Of a stretch of DNA of 64,000 nucleotides, positions 17,866-26,120 are shown piece after piece. Within the stretch, counting starts at the first letter, position 1, and every line of letters begins with the position of its first letter. The notes below the pieces were generated by a model. The model did not search any database. It was not told the origin of the DNA and saw nothing but the letters and a program-made list of their open reading frames with translations. Source of the DNA: Vibrio celticus (GTDB lineage: Bacteria; Pseudomonadota; Gammaproteobacteria; Enterobacterales; Vibrionaceae). Position numbers and translations under genes: made by a program. The stretch lies in the NCBI RefSeq assembly GCF_024347335.1, contig NZ_AP025464.1:1488001-1552000 (forward strand), read 5' to 3'.

Positions 17866-17903
17866 AAAGCCCTCCACGAATAAACATCGTGGAGGGCTTT
17901 TTT
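17866..17903 (+). terminator. Rho-independent terminator of aacS
   Basis: AAGCCCTCCACGA pairs with TCGTGGAGGGCTT around a short loop, followed by TTTTTAT. It is a strong plus-strand terminator. The gap from here to 18060 shows no gene. Confidence 0.9.
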
Positions 17904-18072
17904 ATCTTCGTATTAACTGTAACTCAGGTTTAAGCGGTTCTAACAAATTGCTCAACTCATTTTTACCTCTAATTGAAGCGAACAATATTTAACCAACCCT
18001 TAATCAATCAGTCATCAATATTCTCTAACGTAAACACTCAATGAACGGGCGTGCAAAAATTAAGGAGAAATT

Positions 18073-18476
18073 ATCCATAAGTTATTTTGGCCAGAGCTAG
18101 CTTTACTGACAAGCTCTCAAGCCTTGGCATCAGTCATTCAGGTAGAACCTGTAGATCCAAGTAAACATACATTCAGTGACATCTATTACATGCAGCAACA
18201 TAACACCCAAGACTATGGAGATAAGCTGACGGATTGGTTAGATCAGGGGTTTGGTATCGTGGAATTGGATGTGATCGATAGAGGTAGATGGGAACACGAA
18301 GAGTTTGGCCCTTACGTGTCTCACTCCTCAAGTCCCGGCAACAAAAACTGCGCAGCAGCTGGCAATACTCGGCCGGGGCAGGAACACAATGGCACCTTTA
18401 CTCCTGTCAGGATTTTAACGCAAATACTCGCTTCAAACTGCTGCCAGTCACTCGTTGGGATGACACTCACCAATAA
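18073..18476 (+). pseudogene. Decayed secreted PI-PLC-like/ricin-lectin-like gene
   Basis: The remnant is read in two frames. From 18073 one frame gives a signal-peptide-like HKLFWPELALLTSSQALA and then a stretch resembling bacterial PI-PLC-like phosphodiesterases (DIYYMQQHN... LDQGFGIVELDVIDRGRWE). From about 18340-18380 the related sequence continues in another frame as AGAGTQWHLYSCQDFNANTRF, a ricin-type lectin pattern, ending at 18476. So a frameshift and a large internal deletion are inferred. A ribosome site AAGGAG (18062-18067) is followed at the right distance by ATC where an ATG would be expected. The PI-PLC assignment is by eye and moderate. Confidence 0.6.
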
Positions 18477-18499
18477 ATATTAACCAATATCTAATTTCA

Positions 18500-18542
18500 G
18501 TGAAGCTTAAAATCGCTTCGCCATCATGATTTTAAGTTTCAC
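18500..18542. repeat. Long inverted repeat upstream of the ABC operon
   Basis: GTGAAGCTTAAAATC (18500-18514) and GATTTTAAGTTTCAC (18528-18542) are inverted copies with one mismatch and a 13-base loop. There is no U-run, so it could be an attenuator, a processed end of the pseudogene transcript, or an operator for the ABC operon starting at 18644. Confidence 0.6.
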
Positions 18543-18643
18543 ATCTTCGTCATCAATCTGACATTTAGCTTCACTAAGGTAACAAGCATCAATTTGAACA
18601 CGCGTGCAATAACGCTCAACTTATCAAGGAAAGGGAGAACGTC

Positions 18644-19864
18644 ATGTTCCGAAAAGCAATCATTGCCTCGGCAATTCTCGCCACAACACCATTGGTCAAT
18701 GCAAGTGAACTGGTCATTGCAAGTCGCGATAGCAGCTATGGCGAAGCCATGGAATTTGTAGTGAGTGAGTACAACAAGGTTAAGCCAGAGACGAAGGTAA
18801 CCTTGGTTAAACGCCCTACCAAAGGACTGTATGAAAGTACGGTTCTTTCTATGCGTGAGCAAACGGGTCATTACGATGTGATCCTTATGGACGATACGTG
18901 GGCACCTGAGTTTTTAACCAATCAATGGTTAGCACCACTGTCTAGCTCAGTAGAGGATACTGACTTTGTTCAAGCGTCATTTGATATTGGCCGCTACCCA
19001 GATGCAAGCGGCCCTGCTTATGCGATGCCAATGGTGGGGAACGTTGCGATGTTCGCATGGAATCGTGCTGAATTTGCAAAACATGATCTGTCAGAGCCAA
19101 CGTCATGGACAGACGTGCTCAATTCAGCAAAAACCATCAGTGAATCAAGTGACACTAATGGCGTGGTTTTTCGTGGCGTAAAAGGCAACCCTATCGTGAC
19201 GGGTTTCCTACCTGTACTTTGGGGATATGGCGCTGATGTGGTCGACGAGAATGGCCGTTCAACTCTCGACTCTAAAAAGGCTGTAGAAGCATTAGAAACC
19301 TTCCTAGCAATGAAGCAATTTGCGCCGAGAGGCGTCGATGTTTACAACGCTGATGAAGTACGTGATTCGCTGCAAAAAGGGACAGCGGCAATGGCGATTG
19401 AAGTATGGCCAGCCTGGGTGCCAAATCTAGATAACGCTGACGTATCCAACGTTGTGGGTGATATGGAGATAATGGCACCGCCAGCAGAAGTAGGAAGCCC
19501 TGCGCCAATGCTAGGTATTTGGCAGCTCGCCATTCCTTCAGACTCAAACAACAAGCAAGAAGCAGAGGCATTCTTAAAATTTGCAACCAGCGCCGATATT
19601 CAAAAAGCTCTCGCTCTCGACTACGGCATGCCACCAACGCGTAACAGCATTTACTTTGATGACGAAGTGGTGAGCAAGTATCGTTGGTATCCACAACAAG
19701 CCAAAGCACTCTCAACAGGTAAGGCTCGTCCTAGAATCCATAACTGGGCGGAAGTGGAAAGTATCTTAGGTGACTTCTTACAGTTAGCAATGATGGGGCA
19801 AATGAGTCCGGAGCAAGCCCTTAAGCAAGCTCATACTCGCATCAATCGTATTGTTAAATCGTAA
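18644..19864 (+). CDS. ABC importer solute-binding protein (sugar type)
   Basis: This 406-residue periplasmic binding protein is of the MalE/UgpB-like cluster. A signal peptide (about 1-21, ending LVNA) is followed by the ELVIASRDSSYGEA start of the mature domain. Typical elements include YDVILMDDTWAPEFL, YAMPMVGNVAMFAWN and KGTAAMAIEVWPAW. AAGGAAAGGGAG precedes the start. It opens an operon-like array with two permeases, an ATPase, an MBL-fold hydrolase, an inositol-phosphatase-family enzyme and a LacI regulator. The solute is not readable; the enzymes in the operon suggest a phosphorylated polyol or sugar. Confidence 0.85.
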   Translation: MFRKAIIASAILATTPLVNASELVIASRDSSYGEAMEFVVSEYNKVKPETKVTLVKRPTKGLYESTVLSMREQTGHYDVILMDDTWAPEFLTNQWLAPLSSSVEDTDFVQASFDIGRYPDASGPAYAMPMVGNVAMFAWNRAEFAKHDLSEPTSWTDVLNSAKTISESSDTNGVVFRGVKGNPIVTGFLPVLWGYGADVVDENGRSTLDSKKAVEALETFLAMKQFAPRGVDVYNADEVRDSLQKGTAAMAIEVWPAWVPNLDNADVSNVVGDMEIMAPPAEVGSPAPMLGIWQLAIPSDSNNKQEAEAFLKFATSADIQKALALDYGMPPTRNSIYFDDEVVSKYRWYPQQAKALSTGKARPRIHNWAEVESILGDFLQLAMMGQMSPEQALKQAHTRINRIVKS

Positions 19865-19933
19865 TCACTCATAATGAATGCCATCGGTATTGACCTGTGT
19901 CGTTGATGCCGATGGCTGCTTTTAGGCTTTTGT

Positions 19934-20803
19934 ATGTTGTTTGAAAATCGTAAGCAGCTCACTGTTTTGTTGCTCCCTGCAATGCTTGTGCTTGGCTTAC
20001 TCACGGTCTACCCAATTTTGTCGGTACTTTACAATGCGTTCTTCAGCTTAGACAGTGAACGTGCCGGCTATCAATTCATTGGCTTCGCGAACTTCAGCGA
20101 ACTCTTCAATGACTTCTTCTTCATCGTTGCGATAAAAAACACGTTCGTTTTTACACTGGTAGCCTCAACCGCTCAGGTGCTGCTTGGTTTGGCATTAGCC
20201 TTGCTGTTTCATCGCCAATTTCCTGGTCGACGATTCGCTCTGCCCATTATCATCTACCCGATGATGATCTCGACCTTAGTTTGCTCTTCTATATGGCGCT
20301 CTTGGTACCACTATGATTTCGGCCTTCTGAACGCCGTTTTGGTGTCGATTGGACTGCCTGCACAAGAGTGGTTGTTTAACCCTAACTTAGCTCTATTTGC
20401 CATTGCCATGGTTGATACTTGGCAGTGGACGCCAATGGCATTTCTCATCATTCTCGCGGGATTACAATCGGTGCCGAAAGACATCAATGAAGCCGCGATG
20501 GTCGATGGTGCAAAAGGCTGGAAATCGACGTTTTACATCACCTTACCGCTCATCCAGAAACAGATATTATTGGCCTTTCTTCTACGCTCGATAGACACCT
20601 TTAAGCTATTTGACAAGGTGTACGTGATGACGGGAGGAGGCCCGGGGAACGCCACAGAAACCTTATCGATGTTTGTCTACAAATACGGTTTCCGATTCTT
20701 TGACTTAGGAATGGCAAGCGCCTCATCACTGGTCATGCTCGCTATCTCACTCTCTATGACTCTTATCTATGCGAAACGCGTAATGAAAGGAGGCAAAAAA
20801 TGA
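19934..20803 (+). CDS. ABC importer permease (MalF/UgpA type)
   Basis: This 289-residue inner-membrane permease has about six transmembrane segments. The cytoplasmic EAA loop, which contacts the ATPase, reads EAAMVDGAKGWKSTFYITLPLI near residue 190. YVMTGGGPGNATETLS is a conserved feature of MalF/UgpA-like subunits. Its stop overlaps the next permease start by 4 bases (ATGA). It is part of the 18.6-25.3 kb transport operon. Confidence 0.9.
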   Translation: MLFENRKQLTVLLLPAMLVLGLLTVYPILSVLYNAFFSLDSERAGYQFIGFANFSELFNDFFFIVAIKNTFVFTLVASTAQVLLGLALALLFHRQFPGRRFALPIIIYPMMISTLVCSSIWRSWYHYDFGLLNAVLVSIGLPAQEWLFNPNLALFAIAMVDTWQWTPMAFLIILAGLQSVPKDINEAAMVDGAKGWKSTFYITLPLIQKQILLAFLLRSIDTFKLFDKVYVMTGGGPGNATETLSMFVYKYGFRFFDLGMASASSLVMLAISLSMTLIYAKRVMKGGKK

Positions 20804-21612
20804 ATACACGCCTTCATATTTTTTTCGTCTGGGCTGCGACCGGCCTATTTATACTTCCGATCATTTGGATGTTCGGTACTGCCTTTAAGTCACCCGCGGA
20901 AATCTTACATTCTGGGACCGCATTATTGCCTTCGACACTGAGCTTCGACTCCTTTCTAAAGGTATGGCAAGGGGAGCTGTTTACTCTAATCAGTAATACC
21001 GTACTGGTATCGCTATCTGCAACGGTGGTTTCCGTCATTGTGGCATTCTTCGCTGCTTACGCGTTGGTTCGATACCGCTTTCCAGCCAAACTGGACAACC
21101 TGTTTTTATTGTCGGTGTTAATCATCAAAATGATGCCACCGATTGTGGTCGCCATTCCGTTGTACTCGTTAATGAACCAATTCGGGTTACTAAATAGCAA
21201 GCTTGGGCTGGTATTGGCGTATCAGGTTTACACCCTGCCCTTTTGTATCTGGATGCTGCTAGGCTTCATTCGTGACGTCCCTTTAGAGATTGAAGAAGCA
21301 GGCTCAATGGATGGCGCTCACTTGTTCAAACGCCTTCAATATATTGTATTTCCACTCTGTGCCCCAGGTTTGGTTGCCACGTCTATTTTCGCCATGATTT
21401 TGGGATGGAACGAGTTTTTATTCTCTCTTCTTTTCGTGCACACACCGGACAAATTTACCATCCCGCTGTTCATTTCTAACTTCATGACAGAAGACGGCAC
21501 CGCATGGGGCGAGCTTATGGTGATAGGCATTATCTCCTCTGTTCCTATGCTTTTTCTTGCCAGCTATATGCAGAAATACCTGCTGCGCGGCTTTTCGATG
21601 GGCCTGAAATAG
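20800..21612 (+). CDS. ABC importer permease (MalG/UgpE type)
   Basis: This 270-residue partner permease has about six transmembrane segments. The EAA loop is EEAGSMDGAHLFKRLQYIVFPL near residue 167. Features typical of MalG-like subunits include the start LFILPIIWMFGTAFK and the central MMPPIVVAIPLYSLMNQFG. AGGAGGC lies before the overlapping start codon. It forms the heterodimeric pore with the preceding subunit. Confidence 0.9.
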   Translation: MNTRLHIFFVWAATGLFILPIIWMFGTAFKSPAEILHSGTALLPSTLSFDSFLKVWQGELFTLISNTVLVSLSATVVSVIVAFFAAYALVRYRFPAKLDNLFLLSVLIIKMMPPIVVAIPLYSLMNQFGLLNSKLGLVLAYQVYTLPFCIWMLLGFIRDVPLEIEEAGSMDGAHLFKRLQYIVFPLCAPGLVATSIFAMILGWNEFLFSLLFVHTPDKFTIPLFISNFMTEDGTAWGELMVIGIISSVPMLFLASYMQKYLLRGFSMGLK

Positions 21613-21634
21613 GAATTGAAATAAGGAATTAATC

Positions 21635-22687
21635 ATGACGAAACTAAAACTAAAACTAAAACTAAAAAATATCCATAAAACCTACGGTGACCACATTGTG
21701 ATCCCTGAGGTTAACTTGACCATCAACGACGGTGAATTTGTCGTGTTTGTAGGCCCATCAGGTTGCGGAAAATCGACGCTTCTTCGCATGATTGCTGGTT
21801 TAGAAAGCATTACCAAGGGCACCATGACGCTCAACGAGCATATTTTGAATCGCGTACACCCTTCTGAGCGTGAAGTTGCGATGGTATTTCAGTCGTACGC
21901 TCTCTATCCGCACATGACGGTAAAAAAGAACATTGGCTTTCCGCTCAAGATGGCAGGGGAATCCAAAGAGACCATCGATTCACTGGTGCAGTCCACAGCC
22001 GAAAGCTTGCAACTCACTCCCCTTCTAGAGCGCTTACCCAGTGAGCTCTCTGGTGGTCAAAAACAACGAGTAGCCATTGGCCGAGCCATTGTAAGAAATC
22101 CTGAACTTTTCCTATTTGATGAACCGCTATCTAATCTAGACGCTAAACTGCGCAGTGAAATGCGCCTTTATTTAAAGCAACTACATCAGAAGCTCAAGTC
22201 CACTATGGTTTACGTGACCCATGATCAAGTGGAGGCCATGACACTAGCGGATAAAATCGTGGTGCTTAACAAAGGATCGATTGAACAAATAGGAACGCCT
22301 GAGGATCTGTATAACAGACCACAGAACAAATTCGTTGCCTCATTCATTGGCTCGCCAGTCATGAACTTTCTGCCAGCTGACACCTATGAGGCGCTCACTC
22401 ATAAAGGCTTAGTGCCAAAAGGGGCTGTATCCGTCGGACTGCGCCCTAGTCAGGTTTGTGTCGACTCCATTAACCCAAATTGCACAATGACTGTAGAAGT
22501 CATGGAGCCGCTCGGTTATGCCCGTCTCTATTATGGGCATTTGAACGGTTCAGCCTTCATTGTAGAAAGTGATGAACTGTATGACGTGGGTGACGCTCTG
22601 CCTATCAACCTGCCTGATTCAGTGCAACATTGGTTTGACGACAACGATGAACGAGTACTCGATATCGAGGTTTCTCATGCCGCATGA
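21635..22687 (+). CDS. ABC importer ATPase (MalK/UgpC type)
   Basis: This 350-residue nucleotide-binding subunit has Walker A GPSGCGKST, signature LSGGQKQR, Walker B LFLFDEPLSNLDAKLR, switch histidine in VTHDQVEAMTLA, and a C-terminal OB-fold regulatory domain (about 240-350) as in MalK/UgpC. The N-terminus is encoded by a hexanucleotide repeat (ACTAAA units, 21643-21666) giving KLKLKLK before the usual NIHKTYGD start. Its 3' end overlaps the MBL-fold gene by 11 bases, so the enzyme is translated with the transporter. Confidence 0.92.
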   Translation: MTKLKLKLKLKNIHKTYGDHIVIPEVNLTINDGEFVVFVGPSGCGKSTLLRMIAGLESITKGTMTLNEHILNRVHPSEREVAMVFQSYALYPHMTVKKNIGFPLKMAGESKETIDSLVQSTAESLQLTPLLERLPSELSGGQKQRVAIGRAIVRNPELFLFDEPLSNLDAKLRSEMRLYLKQLHQKLKSTMVYVTHDQVEAMTLADKIVVLNKGSIEQIGTPEDLYNRPQNKFVASFIGSPVMNFLPADTYEALTHKGLVPKGAVSVGLRPSQVCVDSINPNCTMTVEVMEPLGYARLYYGHLNGSAFIVESDELYDVGDALPINLPDSVQHWFDDNDERVLDIEVSHAA

Positions 22688-23441
22688 TTTTAAGGTACAC
22701 ACACTTGGGATTGGGGATGCTTATGATGGAGAGCATATTAACGCCAGTGTTATCGTCAAGCAACGCGATTACTCGTTATTAATTGACTGCGGCCCAACGG
22801 TGCCAGCTGCCTTATTTCGCTGCAATATAAGTTGCCATGAACTCGATGCCATCTACATTACCCATTCGCACCCCGATCACTGCTTGGGGTTAACCACACT
22901 GCTCAATTGGATGGACTCAAAGCAACGCTCACGACCAATCAAAATCATTGTTCAACGTGAACAAAAGGCGATTATCGAACCTTTAGCTCATTTTGCACAT
23001 TGGCCTGTTGATGCCTTGGGTTATGAGATCGAATGGTGTGAGAGTGAAACGTTAACGAAGATTGGACCTTGGGATGCTCAAACCGCACCGACACAGCATG
23101 CAGTCAGTAATTTGAGCCTGCATTTAACCACCTCTCTAGGCTATCAACTCCTCTACTCTGGGGATGGTCAATTAACTGGGAAAAGCTTAAAACTGGCCTG
23201 CGAGAGCGATCTAGTCTTTGCTGAATGCGAGACGATCGAACCTCATACCAGTCACGGATCGTGGGCGCAACTCTCCAATGTTGAAGTAAAACCTGGCAGT
23301 CAGTGGAAACTCTATCATATAGAACCAGCGTTACGCTCGCCGCTTTCAATTGCAATCTATCATCGTACTGAGTTCGAGTTGGCAAAAGAAGACGAGATTC
23401 TGGTTGCTATCAATCATTGGGGAAACGGTAATGTCGCTTAA
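22677..23441 (+). CDS. MBL-fold metallo-hydrolase in the transporter operon
   Basis: This 254-residue metallo-beta-lactamase-fold enzyme has the metal-binding motif THSHPDH (His-x-His-x-Asp-His) near residue 60, a later histidine in TQHAVSN and an aspartate in YSGDGQLTG. This layout resembles the RNase Z/PhnP side of the superfamily, which cleaves phosphodiester or cyclic phosphate bonds. The start at 22677 is chosen because it overlaps the ATPase stop and begins HDFKVHTLGIGDA, the usual first strand. It overlaps the next gene by 11 bases. The specific substrate is an inference from the neighbouring phosphatase. Confidence 0.8.
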   Translation: MPHDFKVHTLGIGDAYDGEHINASVIVKQRDYSLLIDCGPTVPAALFRCNISCHELDAIYITHSHPDHCLGLTTLLNWMDSKQRSRPIKIIVQREQKAIIEPLAHFAHWPVDALGYEIEWCESETLTKIGPWDAQTAPTQHAVSNLSLHLTTSLGYQLLYSGDGQLTGKSLKLACESDLVFAECETIEPHTSHGSWAQLSNVEVKPGSQWKLYHIEPALRSPLSIAIYHRTEFELAKEDEILVAINHWGNGNVA

Positions 23442-24303
23442 TCAACCAGGTTCAAACTGCTCAAGTCCAAATCGAGTTCAATCACGTGACGAACTTAATG
23501 CCATGTTAAACACCGTTATCGAGATAGCTAACGACGCGGCAACCATTGCAATGACATGGTTCAACAATCGACATGATCTGTCAGTGGAGTCAAAGGGACA
23601 CCACGACTGGGTATCTGAAGCTGACCGAGAGGTAGAACAGTTCATTCGCCAAGCACTAAGCCACGCTTACCCTACGCATCACTTCTTTGGCGAGGAGCTT
23701 GGTGGGAAGTTAATCGCCCCTTGCTGGGTAATAGACCCCATTGATGGCACGACAAATTTTCTCTACGGGCATGGCGACTTTGTTATTAGCATCGCCTTTC
23801 TAGACCAAAATGGCGCGTGTATTGGCGTGATCGCAAACCCAATACAAAAGCGAGTGGTCGTCGCCAGTCGCGGGCAAGGAGCCTACGAAATTAAAAATGG
23901 AGAGACCCGCCCTTTAAGGCCAAGGCCACTTTCAGACAAAGAATTAGTCATAGGGCTAAATCTTAATTACCAACCAAAGGTTGCCAACGGCTACTTACGC
24001 AACACAGAATGGCTCATTGAGAACGGCCATCAGGTTCGAGTGAGTGGTTCCGCTGCTTGGTCAATGACACAAGTAGCCTGCGGAGAACTGGACGGATGCT
24101 ACATGGGACACGTGTATATTTGGGATGTTCTCGCGGCCCAATTAATCTGCGCCGAAGCAGACTTAGTGGTAGCCCCGTCACTCACCACCACTTATACTGG
24201 CCCAGTGTGGGCATGGCCCAAAGGATCAATACTGGAACAATTGTGCCAGCCATCTGATGGCCACGATGTAAGCCAGAAAGTTCGAAAGGAGTCCATTTAT
24301 TAA
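23431..24303 (+). CDS. Inositol-monophosphatase-family phosphatase
   Basis: This 290-residue Mg-dependent, lithium-sensitive-type phosphatase family member has motif A WVIDPIDGTTNFLYGHGDF, the upstream GEELGG, and motif B WDVLAAQLI, all intact. Relatives dephosphorylate inositol-1-phosphate and other sugar or polyol phosphates. A start at 23431 is preferred because it overlaps the MBL gene, giving a 40-residue N-terminal extension; an in-frame ATG at 23500 would give the bare domain. It is embedded in a transporter operon, so it probably acts on the imported compound rather than being the housekeeping SuhB. Confidence 0.85.
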   Translation: MSLNQPGSNCSSPNRVQSRDELNAMLNTVIEIANDAATIAMTWFNNRHDLSVESKGHHDWVSEADREVEQFIRQALSHAYPTHHFFGEELGGKLIAPCWVIDPIDGTTNFLYGHGDFVISIAFLDQNGACIGVIANPIQKRVVVASRGQGAYEIKNGETRPLRPRPLSDKELVIGLNLNYQPKVANGYLRNTEWLIENGHQVRVSGSAAWSMTQVACGELDGCYMGHVYIWDVLAAQLICAEADLVVAPSLTTTYTGPVWAWPKGSILEQLCQPSDGHDVSQKVRKESIY

Positions 24304-25312
24304 TAGCACGAAAAAGACCGTTACCGCACTGGATGTTGCCGAGCATGTAGGTGTCTCACGATCCGCTGTTTCAAGAGCATTTACCGAAGGTGCAAGCATT
24401 CAAGCCGACAAACGAGATCGAATTCTTGAGGCGGCAAAAACACTGGGCTATCAACCCAACTTCTTTGCTCGAACCTTAAGTACCCCTGCACAAAAAAAAC
24501 GGTCAAACTTAGTAGCCATATTGATCAGCGACTTTTCAAACCCGTATCAGTCGCATTTATTTGAGATCCTCTCCAACATACTTCAACAACATGGCAAGCA
24601 GCCTATGCTACTCAACGTTAAGCACGAGCAGGACTTAGAGCAAGCCATATTACGCCTCTCTGGTTATCAGGTTGATGGCGTAATTGCTGTCGCAGGATCT
24701 CTCCCTGTCGAAGGATTTGAACAATGCCTAAAGCTCTCTCTACCCCTTGTGACACTGGGACGAGCGGACGAACGAGGCATCATTCCCTCTGTTCAAACCG
24801 ACAATGTTCAAGCTGGTCGCCTTGCTGCTGAACACTTGATTCGCCTCGGTATAACAAAGCTCGGATTTATTGCTGGTCGGCAAGACGGGTCAGCCTCAAA
24901 TGAACGCTATCAAGGCTTTAAAAACGTCGTTGAAGAGCAGCTTGGCTTTATCCCTGAACGTTTGTGCGCGCACAGCTACGGCTATTCAGCCGGTTTTGAG
25001 TTGGCTATTCGAGAGATAGAAGCCATTCGTGAGCTTGACGGCATTTTTTGCGCTTCAGATGCGCTCGCTATGGGCGTCTTGGACAGCTGTCGCGATATCG
25101 CTCGTATCCCAGTGCCAGAACAGTTAAGAATCGTTGGCTGTGATAATGTTCCCCAAGCGGCGTGGCAGGGTTACCAGCTCACAACCATTGCCCAACCGGT
25201 CAATGAGATAGCCAAGACCGTGATGGAAAAGCTCAACCAGATCTGGTCAAATCAACACGGTACTCAAACCTACACCCGCATTTCTCCCATATTGAAGGTA
25301 CGCAGAACCTGA
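24299..25312 (+). CDS. LacI-family regulator with apparent ATT start
   Basis: This 337-residue LacI/GalR-type regulator has the N-terminal helix-turn-helix TALDVAEHVGVSRSAVSRAFT and a periplasmic-binding-protein-like effector domain (AILISDFSNPYQSHLFEIL onward). The helix-turn-helix lies upstream of the first ATG, GTG or TTG in the frame. A stop at 24269 limits the choice. The only well-placed start is ATT at 24299, 8 bases after AAGGAG and overlapping the phosphatase stop. ATT is a rare start known from infC. A TTG at 24521 would remove the DNA-binding domain. It probably controls the transporter operon in which it lies. Confidence 0.82.
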   Translation: MNSTKKTVTALDVAEHVGVSRSAVSRAFTEGASIQADKRDRILEAAKTLGYQPNFFARTLSTPAQKKRSNLVAILISDFSNPYQSHLFEILSNILQQHGKQPMLLNVKHEQDLEQAILRLSGYQVDGVIAVAGSLPVEGFEQCLKLSLPLVTLGRADERGIIPSVQTDNVQAGRLAAEHLIRLGITKLGFIAGRQDGSASNERYQGFKNVVEEQLGFIPERLCAHSYGYSAGFELAIREIEAIRELDGIFCASDALAMGVLDSCRDIARIPVPEQLRIVGCDNVPQAAWQGYQLTTIAQPVNEIAKTVMEKLNQIWSNQHGTQTYTRISPILKVRRT

Positions 25313-25394
25313 TTTGGCATTTATTCAGGCTCTTAAATGTCAGGCTGTGTATAAGCTATTGCAGTAAAGCCAGTTGTTAATTGTTGCTATTCGC

Positions 25395-26099
25395 TTACAT
25401 CGGTACATTCGCATCCGCTTGATTCTCTGGCATCGCATCGATAAAAGCGGGCAACTGATTACACGCTTCGACAATCGAATTAATTAGCGGATAAGGCGAC
25501 ATATCAACGCCAAAGCGCAGCGCGTTATACACCTGCGGCACCAAGCAAATATCGACAATGCATGGTGAATCGGTAAGGCTATAAACTGAATCACCGTGTG
25601 TTTGACGATGCTTAGAAAGCTTCTCTTCTAAAGCTGAAAAACCTTGGCTCATCCAATAGTGAAGCCAATCCATTTTCGCCTCTTGCTCACACGACAATTC
25701 TCGCTCCAAGTACTGCAACACACGCAAGTTATTAAGAGGATGAATTTCTATCGCAATATCCTGAGCCAACGCCAACGCTTGATAGCGCAGTGGTGTTTGC
25801 TCAGGAATCAACAAGGAGTCTGGGCTGCTCTCACACAAATAGTGTTCATCGAGATATTGAAGAATAGCCAGCGACTGATTGAGTTGAACGTCACCATCCA
25901 CCAGCACGGGCACCAATTCACTGGCGTTGAGCTCACGATATTGTGGGTCATGCTGCTCGCCGCCATTACGCACCAAGTGCACCGATTTAGACTCATAGTT
26001 GAGTTGCTTTAGGTTCAACCCAATACGTACTCGATAGGCAGCGGAAGAGCGCCAGTAACCGTAAAGTATAATGCTCTTGTTCACGATGCTCTCGCTCAT
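25395..26099 (-). CDS. maiA: Maleylacetoacetate isomerase
   Basis: This 234-residue zeta-class glutathione transferase isomerises maleylacetoacetate to fumarylacetoacetate using glutathione. The N-terminal thioredoxin-like domain has YWRSSAAYRVRIGLNLK, where the Ser-Ser pair is the zeta-class active site, and then ELVPVLVDGD and QSLAILQYLDE. The C-terminal helical domain is complete. It is the last gene of the hpd-hmgA-fahA-maiA operon, 21 bases after fahA, and faces the LacI gene. Confidence 0.9.
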   Translation of the reverse strand: MSESIVNKSIILYGYWRSSAAYRVRIGLNLKQLNYESKSVHLVRNGGEQHDPQYRELNASELVPVLVDGDVQLNQSLAILQYLDEHYLCESSPDSLLIPEQTPLRYQALALAQDIAIEIHPLNNLRVLQYLERELSCEQEAKMDWLHYWMSQGFSALEEKLSKHRQTHGDSVYSLTDSPCIVDICLVPQVYNALRFGVDMSPYPLINSIVEACNQLPAFIDAMPENQADANVPM

Positions 26100-26120
26100 A
26101 CAGAAATCCTATTATGTGGA

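Noticed and set aside
18124..18483. Intact 119-residue protein from a TTG start
   Set aside because: Recognisable sequence continues in another frame from about 18360, so this frame is a product of decay, not a genuine gene.
23104..23385. Minus-strand frame inside the MBL-fold gene and similar antisense frames elsewhere
   Set aside because: They are shadows of strongly supported genes on the other strand.
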